From the NCBI GenBank assembly GCA_040386355.1, contig JAZKFP010000137.1:1-9099 (forward strand): a DNA stretch of 9,099 bases, in the 5' to 3' direction. The position numbers and the translations under genes are program-made. Position 1 is the first letter of the stretch. Every line of letters begins with the position of its first letter. The notes beneath the pieces are model-generated. The model saw only the letters and a list, made by a program, of their open reading frames with translations, did not search any database and was not told the DNA's origin. Shown piece by piece: positions 5,208-9,099 of the stretch. The stretch comes from JAZKFP01 sp040386355. Lineage in GTDB: Bacteria; Pseudomonadota; Gammaproteobacteria; Pseudomonadales; UBA6940.

Positions 5208-6344
5208 CTAAAAAGGTTTTTTCCAATAACTCACGCCTGTAATCGCAGCTTTATGTAAAGCAACAAAAAAGTAAATATTAAATAACCATCGATACTGACG
5301 AAGGGTTGGTAGTGAATAAGCAACCCAAGCAATACCGTAAAAAATAAACTGCACAATAAACAAGCCATGAGTTAATGGGTGAGGTAGTGCTAGGCTCGTA
5401 ATAAATAATACAAGCATTGCATAAGGCATGATCAATCGCAAAATGGGATAGGAAAAAAATTGAATCCAAATTGGATTTTGTCGAGGCGACAACAACCAAG
5501 AATGCTTTGAAATACTTTGCAAATTACCCGCGAAAAATTTCTTGCGTGCAATTATTTTTTGTTCACTTGTGATAGGAGTTTGTGGAAACACTTGAGCACG
5601 TGGTTCCATCACAATGCGACGGCTTTGATATAACATGGGTAATGCCATTTCCATTTCATGAAAAATGGTATCTTCTGCGAGCGGTAAATAATCGCGCCGT
5701 CGAATAGCATATAAACCACTGCTCATATCACTCATTGAATGAATTTGACTTTCCCATAATTTAATATGACGTTCATAGCGCTCACCTAAGCTAGCTTTAT
5801 TAGTTGCCTCATGCCAAGACTCGAACGCCGATTTATTGCTGATGAGGCCGATAACAACGCCAATTGTTGGTAATTGCAAACGTTCAACTAAATAATTAAT
5901 TGATTGCGCACCCATTTGATGACGCACGTTGCTAAAAATTAATATTTCCCCGGAAGATTTTTCTACGGCTCTGCTTAAAGCAGCGGCTTTACCACGACTC
6001 GGATTTTGTTCAAGCATTTTTATTAAAGGATTTTTTTGAGCCTTTAACCATTCTAATGATCCATCATCAATACCATCGGCAACTACAATAATTTCCAAAC
6101 TGTTTTTTGGATAATTAATATGTTGCATGGCTTCAAAAAAGCGGGGTAAAAATGATCGTTGATCTGAACATACTAAAATTAATGAAACCTTAGGTAGGTT
6201 TTCCGCTAACTTTAATTTATAACGAAAATCTTTTGCTTTAGCGCGACATAATTCAGCCCAGATAACTAGTAGAAGAGGGTATCCAATATAACCATATAGC
6301 AAAATAAAAAAACTAATAAAAAAGAGAACCCAGATAAATATCAT
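5208..6344 (-). CDS. Membrane-bound GT2 glycosyltransferase (polysaccharide synthase-like)
   Basis: The product is 378 residues: an N-terminal helix (about 3-29), a GT-A domain (about 50-260) and three C-terminal helices (about 293-318, 326-346, 353-370), the layout of processive or EPS-type inner-membrane GT2 enzymes that use nucleotide sugars in the cytosol. Seen motifs are VSLILVCSDQRSFLP (53-67), EIIVVADGIDDGS (84-96, sugar-nucleotide site with D90), RGKAAALSRAV (117-127), SGLYAIRRRDYLPLAEDT (209-226), HEMEMALPM (229-237) and ARKKFFAGNLQ (266-276). The usual DAN/DXD metal site after GEILIFS reads SNVRHQ, so the expected aspartate is Asn139. The gene ends in three consecutive stops, TAG TAG TAA. 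The start at 6344 has no clear Shine-Dalgarno but is immediately before the first hydrophobic helix. It precedes waaG on the same strand. The substrate and whether it is polymerising are unknown. Confidence 0.83.
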   Translation of the reverse strand: MIFIWVLFFISFFILLYGYIGYPLLLVIWAELCRAKAKDFRYKLKLAENLPKVSLILVCSDQRSFLPRFFEAMQHINYPKNSLEIIVVADGIDDGSLEWLKAQKNPLIKMLEQNPSRGKAAALSRAVEKSSGEILIFSNVRHQMGAQSINYLVERLQLPTIGVVIGLISNKSAFESWHEATNKASLGERYERHIKLWESQIHSMSDMSSGLYAIRRRDYLPLAEDTIFHEMEMALPMLYQSRRIVMEPRAQVFPQTPITSEQKIIARKKFFAGNLQSISKHSWLLSPRQNPIWIQFFSYPILRLIMPYAMLVLFITSLALPHPLTHGLFIVQFIFYGIAWVAYSLPTLRQYRWLFNIYFFVALHKAAITGVSYWKKPF

Positions 6345-6375
6345 GATGAGCTACTAGTGTGTGCAGTTAAAAATA

Positions 6376-6403
6376 ATTATGCCTTTTTGTTCAGTGTTAC
6401 CAA
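6376..6403 (-). promoter_or_regulatory. Candidate promoter of the glycosyltransferase cluster
   Basis: On the minus strand TTGGTA (6398-6403) and CATAAT (6376-6381) are 16 bp apart. Transcription would begin about 25 nt before the GT2 start codon. The -10 overlaps one arm (6379-6387) of the inverted repeat described for this spacer, so a bound protein or a cruciform could affect it. Judged by eye only. Confidence 0.4.
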
Positions 6404-6447
6404 ACCAAATGTCATGCAATTGCATAATATATTTGTTCAAAAGGCAT
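6379..6447. repeat. Inverted and direct repeats in the GT2 upstream region
   Basis: ATGCCTTTT (6379-6387) is inversely repeated as AAAAGGCAT (6439-6447). TTTGTTCA is directly repeated at 6386-6393 and 6432-6439, touching those arms. A perfect 12-bp palindrome ATGCAATTGCAT lies between them at 6414-6425. The set lies upstream of the GT2 start at 6344 and could be operators for a dimeric regulator. It accounts for most of the non-element part of the 368-bp gap 6345-6712; the rest (6448-6512) is A+T-rich with nothing I can name. Confidence 0.5.
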
Positions 6448-6512
6448 TAGAATGTGCATTGTACAAACTTATGCTACATTTTTCACGAATCAAAAAAACT
6501 CAGCATTTATAC

Positions 6513-6686
6513 TATACCCATAGCGTATGAGAATTAGGTGTTCATCCTGATCTTTTTAATCGCTCACATGCGTTGCATTTCCTTGCGTAAGCTTTAGCTA
6601 CGCAGCGTCAATGCGCCTTGTGATCAATAAAAAATCTTCAGGCTTCACTACTTCGTTTTACCTAATTTTCATTCGCTACGGGTATA
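6513..6686 (-). mobile_element. MITE-like element, copy 3 (inverted relative to copies 1 and 2)
   Basis: The TIRs 6513-6539 and 6660-6686 match at 24 of 27 positions. TA flanks (6513-6514 and 6685-6686) bound the core 6515-6684. Read on the minus strand it has the same order of boxes as the other copies: TIR, AGTGAAGCCTGAAGATTTTTT, GACGCTGCGTAGCTAAAGCTT, AAAAAGATCAGGATGAACACC, TIR. It is the shortest and most diverged copy: one T is lost from the AAAGCTTTACGC box, and the left TIR (+ strand) has three differences. It lies 26 bp past the stop of the two-helix membrane protein gene and upstream of the GT2 promoter region, so it separates two minus-strand transcription units. Confidence 0.82.
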
Positions 6687-6712
6687 TCTAATGCGAGTAG
6701 CCGATGAATGTC

Positions 6713-7012
6713 TTAAGAGTGTTTATCAATTGATACATGCGGCATTTTTAACAGCCAGAAAGTAAAAGAACTGCTGGCAGCTCCCAATAACCAAAACAGA
6801 AAAAATCCTATTGAATAGCCTGTTTGGCGGTCAATAGGAATGTTCCAGGCTGTAATAGGACCTAATTCAATCGGGTCAAATATTGAGAAGAAAAATCCTG
6901 TAGCTGCTACTGCTAACAAAAACGAAGGCCATAAAATAGCGCTAGCATTGATCATAAATAATTTATTCTTTTTATTGTCGTCTTGATTGGAGGAGATTGG
7001 TGTGGGATTCAT
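6713..7012 (-). CDS. Two-helix membrane protein, function unknown, downstream of phhB
   Basis: The product is 99 residues with a polar, lysine-containing N-terminus (about 1-18) and two membrane helices (about 23-45 and 66-88). Between them is a short loop FDPIELGPITAWNIPIDR, and the C-terminus is short and polar. The pattern INASAILWPSFLLA ... GYSIGFFLFWLLGAASS resembles a small conserved proteobacterial transmembrane protein that I know only as hypothetical. The start at 7012 is supported by AAGGA in TAAGGACAACATATG, where the Shine-Dalgarno overlaps the stop codon of phhB. The gap is only 9 nt, so the two genes are almost certainly translated from one mRNA. No function should be inferred from that link alone. 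Confidence 0.75.
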   Translation of the reverse strand: MNPTPISSNQDDNKKNKLFMINASAILWPSFLLAVAATGFFFSIFDPIELGPITAWNIPIDRQTGYSIGFFLFWLLGAASSSFTFWLLKMPHVSIDKHS

Positions 7013-7021
7013 ATGTTGTCC

Positions 7022-7381
7022 TTAATAACTAATTTCGACCTTCGAGTCTAGACACAAGTCCGTTGCTTTTGCTAGTTCAAAATCTAAATGATGCAGACCG
7101 CGTATTTTATGTGACCACCAATAAACAGAAGTTGATCCCCATTCAATCTGTAATTCAGGATGATGTTGATGTTTTTCTGCTAGTAATCCAACCCGGTTAG
7201 CAAACTCTATTGCGATAAGAAAGTTGGAAAATTTGTAGGTTTTAAAAAGTTGTAAGATGCCTTTGCGTTCCAAAATAACCCAACCTGGAATCTCACTTAA
7301 TTTTTTAACTGCTTGTAATTCGCTTAATCGTTCCGCATCTTCATGGCATGCTTCACAGTCTGTATTTTGTTTGTCTGTCAT
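7022..7381 (-). CDS. phhB: Pterin-4a-carbinolamine dehydratase
   Basis: The 119-residue protein dehydrates 4a-hydroxytetrahydrobiopterin (EC 4.2.1.96), regenerating the pterin cofactor used by phenylalanine hydroxylase. The family core is clear: EIPGWVI (30-36), FLIAIEFANRVGLLAEKHQHHPEL (54-77) with the active-site H73-H74, WWSHKIRGL with H91, and HLDFELAKATD (98-108). An N-terminal CEAC (C9, C12) is seen in many bacterial members. Length is normal and no key residue is missing. The start at 7381 has a modest AGAGA upstream. It is the first gene of a two-gene unit with the small membrane protein and is divergent from the PilZ gene. phhA (phenylalanine hydroxylase) is not in the window. Confidence 0.93.
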   Translation of the reverse strand: MTDKQNTDCEACHEDAERLSELQAVKKLSEIPGWVILERKGILQLFKTYKFSNFLIAIEFANRVGLLAEKHQHHPELQIEWGSTSVYWWSHKIRGLHHLDFELAKATDLCLDSKVEISY

Positions 7382-7416
7382 ATCATGTTCTCTAATCTCT
7401 AATTCATTCGAATACT

Positions 7417-7445
7417 TTGTTCAAACCTTCTACGCTTTATTTAAT
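7417..7445 (+). promoter_or_regulatory. Candidate sigma70-type promoter of the PilZ gene
   Basis: TTGTTC (7417-7422) and TTTAAT (7440-7445) are separated by 17 bp. A start near 7452 would leave a leader of about 25 nt that carries the AGGA ribosome-binding site at 7467-7470. Judged by eye only. Confidence 0.45.
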
Positions 7446-7466
7446 GCTGAACATTTTTGATGGTGT

Positions 7467-7470
7467 AGGA
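7467..7470 (+). promoter_or_regulatory. Shine-Dalgarno AGGA that decides the PilZ gene start
   Basis: AGGA sits 6 nt before ATG at 7477. The earlier in-frame ATG at 7417 would overlap the candidate -35 box and has no ribosome-binding site, so 7477 is preferred. Confidence 0.75.
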
Positions 7471-7476
7471 AAAACA

Positions 7477-8226
7477 ATGAATAAACTCACAGAGTGGTTT
7501 AATGGCAATTCAATTACTGCTGATAGTTTCCCAGGGTTGGATCCTAGAATTGTACAGCTCATATCTTCGCACGAATTTGCCTGGCTGCAGTGGGCAGAAG
7601 ATTTAAATCTTCAAACCAAACCAATTCAAAGCATGGTATTGGCAATTGATGGCGAAAAATCTTTAATCTTATGCGATTTTCCATTGGGCAAAGAAATGGA
7701 ATTTACTGCGGCGCGTTCCGGTAACTTGTTAAAAATTGAAGTACGACGTTCAACTAATAGTTTGCAATGGCAGAGTCAATTTGTAGGGCCAATGGTTTGG
7801 AAGGGTGAAAAGACAATCGCCTTAACCTGGCCGCAACAAATTATTGCTTACCAAAGACGTTCAGCTTACCGAGTTGCTTTTAAAAACGAAGCAATATTGG
7901 AAAGGCCAACACTTATTTTTTCTACTGAACGCGCAGACGCAATAGCGATAGTTGATCTATCCGTTAATGGCATAGGATTTCATGTGGCTTCTCAATTTGC
8001 AAATACGCTTCGTCCAGGTGTAATAGTGCAGCACTGTGAATTATGGTGTGGAGCAGAACCATTAATTCAATGTGATTTAGAGATACGGCGAATAGAAACC
8101 GCTTCAGGAAAAGCAAAATCTTTTGTCGGTGCCAAAATAAATCGCATTGAGCGTAACGATCAACGTAAGTTAGAACAATTTTTGGCGCATCATCAACGGC
8201 AGTTACAACAGTCTCGTATGCCCTGA
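7477..8226 (+). CDS. YcgR-like PilZ domain protein (c-di-GMP effector)
   Basis: The product is 249 residues: an N-terminal YcgR-type beta domain (about 45-120) and a C-terminal PilZ domain (about 124-238). The c-di-GMP signature is intact: RSAYR (R128, R132; the RxxxR motif) and DLSVNG (D160, S162, G165; the D/NxSxxG motif). It is cytosolic, with no signal peptide or helices. Proteins of this shape bind c-di-GMP and act on flagellar motors, pilus machinery or exopolysaccharide synthesis. Here the next genes on the same strand are type IV minor pilins, about 180 bp away, which makes a pilus or surface role a reasonable inference. That gap is too long to assume an operon. No hairpin terminator was found after the stop. 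Confidence 0.86.
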   Translation: MNKLTEWFNGNSITADSFPGLDPRIVQLISSHEFAWLQWAEDLNLQTKPIQSMVLAIDGEKSLILCDFPLGKEMEFTAARSGNLLKIEVRRSTNSLQWQSQFVGPMVWKGEKTIALTWPQQIIAYQRRSAYRVAFKNEAILERPTLIFSTERADAIAIVDLSVNGIGFHVASQFANTLRPGVIVQHCELWCGAEPLIQCDLEIRRIETASGKAKSFVGAKINRIERNDQRKLEQFLAHHQRQLQQSRMP

Positions 8227-8407
8227 ATTTATCTTCTATTCAAAATGCTTTTTAAATAGTTGAAAAGGGTTTTAAGAAATAATATTTGCGTTTGGAGTAT
8301 AAAATTCAAAACTGTGATTCAGTCAGCATAAATTCTTCTTTTTTATATCAATTTTTTCTTGTGTAAGTATTCTTATTTAATCCAAGAGTTTAACTGGAAT
8401 AGATGAG
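8227..8407 (+). other. Non-coding leader of the minor pilin genes
   Basis: This 181-bp A+T-rich gap separates the PilZ gene from the pilV-like gene and should carry the pilin promoter. TATAAA (8299-8304) and CATAAA are possible -10 boxes, but neither has a convincing -35. I find no sigma54 site (GG-N10-GC) and no clear terminator. GGAA (8396-8399), 8 nt before the ATG at 8408, is the likely ribosome-binding site. Confidence 0.4.
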
Positions 8408-8929
8408 ATGAATTCTGTTTCTTCAAAAATTATTCAGAAAGGTTTTATTTTAATTGAAGTGATAATTTGTTTTGTTATTACGTCAATTATGATTGCAGCC
8501 ATTGTTAGCGTAGCAATCCAGTTCAGTGCATCTGTTAAATTATGGAGTGAGCGTGAGCTTGCTTTGCAGTCAGTACGACAAATCCTATTTGAAATTTTCA
8601 ATAACTCATTATCGAGCCGAGCTTTTTTATCAACAGATTGGCAGGCAGCTATCGCTTCAGCGCCGATTGATTTTAATTTTGTCTGTAAAACAGATGCGAT
8701 TGATGCACCAAATATTTGTTACCCAAGAGATTATATCGAACAACGTATTTCCGGATTGCAAGATCATTTAGCAACTCAGTTGCCGGGCGCAACATTGCAT
8801 TTAACTGCTTGTGATTTTGATAATGGTGTATGTCTAGGTGTACGCTGGCCAAAATGTTTTTTGTTGAAAAATATGGACGAAAATACGCCTTGTATTCGAA
8901 TTCCATTATTTTCAATCTATCCTGCTTGA
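8408..8929 (+). CDS. pilV: Type IV pilus minor prepilin, PilV-like
   Basis: The product is 173 residues and starts with a prepilin leader MNSVSSKIIQKG. Cleavage by PilD after G12 would give a mature N-terminus FILIEVIICFVITSIMIAA with the conserved glutamate E17 at +5. The hydrophobic helix runs to about residue 40 and the rest is a soluble domain with several cysteines (VCK, ICY, ACDFDNGVC, KC, PC), able to form disulfides as PilV proteins do. The next gene, 10 nt downstream, has a second prepilin motif with the order of pilV-pilW, which is the main reason for the name. Usually fimT/pilE-like genes precede pilV, but none is in the 180 bp upstream. The protein would be a priming or minor subunit in the inner-membrane pilus assembly. 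GspI/J-type pseudopilin is the alternative. Confidence 0.8.
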   Translation: MNSVSSKIIQKGFILIEVIICFVITSIMIAAIVSVAIQFSASVKLWSERELALQSVRQILFEIFNNSLSSRAFLSTDWQAAIASAPIDFNFVCKTDAIDAPNICYPRDYIEQRISGLQDHLATQLPGATLHLTACDFDNGVCLGVRWPKCFLLKNMDENTPCIRIPLFSIYPA

Positions 8930-8933
8930 AGGG
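8929..8933 (+). promoter_or_regulatory. Shine-Dalgarno AAGGG for the GTG-started pilW-like gene
   Basis: AAGGG starts on the last base of the pilV-like stop codon and is 6 nt before GTG at 8940. The overlapping ATG at 8938 is followed at once by TGA, so it cannot be the start and the GTG is chosen. Confidence 0.75.
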
Positions 8934-8939
8934 TTCTAT

Positions 8940-9099
8940 GTGAAAAATTTTCTCCATATTATCGGTAATAATACAACACGATTGCTTGGATTTACTTTAA
9001 TCGAAATGTTAGTTGGAGTAGCGCTGCTTGGATTTTTAGTTGCTTCACAAATGCAGATTATTCAAACTGTTTTAAATAATTATCGTGAAAAACAAAAAA
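8940..9099 (+). CDS. pilW: Type IV minor prepilin, PilW-like, N-terminal part (cut by window end)
   Basis: Only the first 53 codons are visible. Translation from GTG at 8940 gives MKNFLHIIGNNTTRLLG and then FTLIEMLVGVALLGFLVAS, a textbook PilD-processed prepilin: G17 at -1, F18 at +1, E22 at +5, then a hydrophobic helix to about residue 40. FTLIEMLVGVALL is typical of PilW-type minor pilins. The SD (AAGGG) overlaps the pilV-like stop codon and the gap is 10 nt, so the two are co-translated. The rest, and probably pilX/pilY1-type genes, lie past the window. PilX or a GspJ-type pseudopilin cannot be excluded from this length. Confidence 0.75.
   Translation, partial: MKNFLHIIGNNTTRLLGFTLIEMLVGVALLGFLVASQMQIIQTVLNNYREKQK

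Noticed and set aside
5020..5226. Minus-strand reading frame inside element copy 2
   Set aside because: It starts in the end of the GT2 gene and is composed of element sequence; no ribosome-binding site and no similarity beyond the element.
8227..8280. Terminator after the PilZ gene
   Set aside because: Only a weak CTATT...AATAG pairing with no G+C stem and no T-tract directly after it.
8673..8957. Minus-strand 94-residue frame opposite the pilV-like gene
   Set aside because: Shadow of a clearly coding prepilin gene; no recognisable motif.
1..9099. CRISPR array, tRNA/rRNA genes, phage or defence system
   Set aside because: No regularly spaced direct repeats, no tRNA-like cloverleaf that I could find, and no integrase, nuclease or toxin-antitoxin signature in any frame.

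Overview
The window looks like a chromosomal segment of a low-GC gammaproteobacterium. The support is a WaaG-type LPS core glucosyltransferase, a type IV minor pilin cluster, a YcgR-like PilZ protein, PhhB, and an A+T-rich genome with small intergenic repeats. A Legionellales-like (Legionella/Coxiella/Rickettsiella group) host is my best guess, but it is inference from overall style rather than from a diagnostic gene. I see no rRNA, tRNA, CRISPR array, phage module or transposase gene.

Layout. 1-722 (+) is the C-terminal part of an FAD-linked 2-hydroxyacid dehydrogenase whose last codons and stop are supplied by an inserted miniature element. 698-1052 holds two different TIR-bounded miniature elements that share one TA. 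1135-2163 (-) is a Tat-exported nitrilase-superfamily hydrolase, divergent from a GTG-started fumarylacetoacetate hydrolase-family gene (2255-2941, +). A 55-residue lipoprotein (3082-3249, +) follows, ending in a hairpin that overlaps the 3' end of the convergent gene. 6344-3266 (-) is an envelope-polysaccharide cluster: a membrane GT2 glycosyltransferase, waaG, and a four-helix membrane protein of unknown function. 7381-6713 (-) is phhB followed by a two-helix membrane protein. 7477-8226 (+) is the PilZ protein, and 8408 to the window end (+) carries pilV-like and pilW-like minor pilins, the latter cut by the window.

The most notable content is a family of short non-autonomous elements, with three copies at 698-930, 4999-5193 and 6513-6686 (the third inverted). 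They share TIRs of about 26 bp starting TATACCCGTAGCG, TA flanks, and conserved internal boxes. They sit at gene edges and have altered the host genes. One copy replaced the C-terminus and stop codon of the dehydrogenase. Another landed between the Shine-Dalgarno and the start codon of waaG in what was a 17-nt intergenic gap. A fourth, unrelated element (929-1052) abuts the first.

Functionally, the glycosyltransferase cluster likely builds surface polysaccharide or LPS core. The PilZ and minor pilin genes suggest c-di-GMP-responsive surface behaviour. PhhB serves aromatic amino acid hydroxylation, with pterin cofactor recycling.
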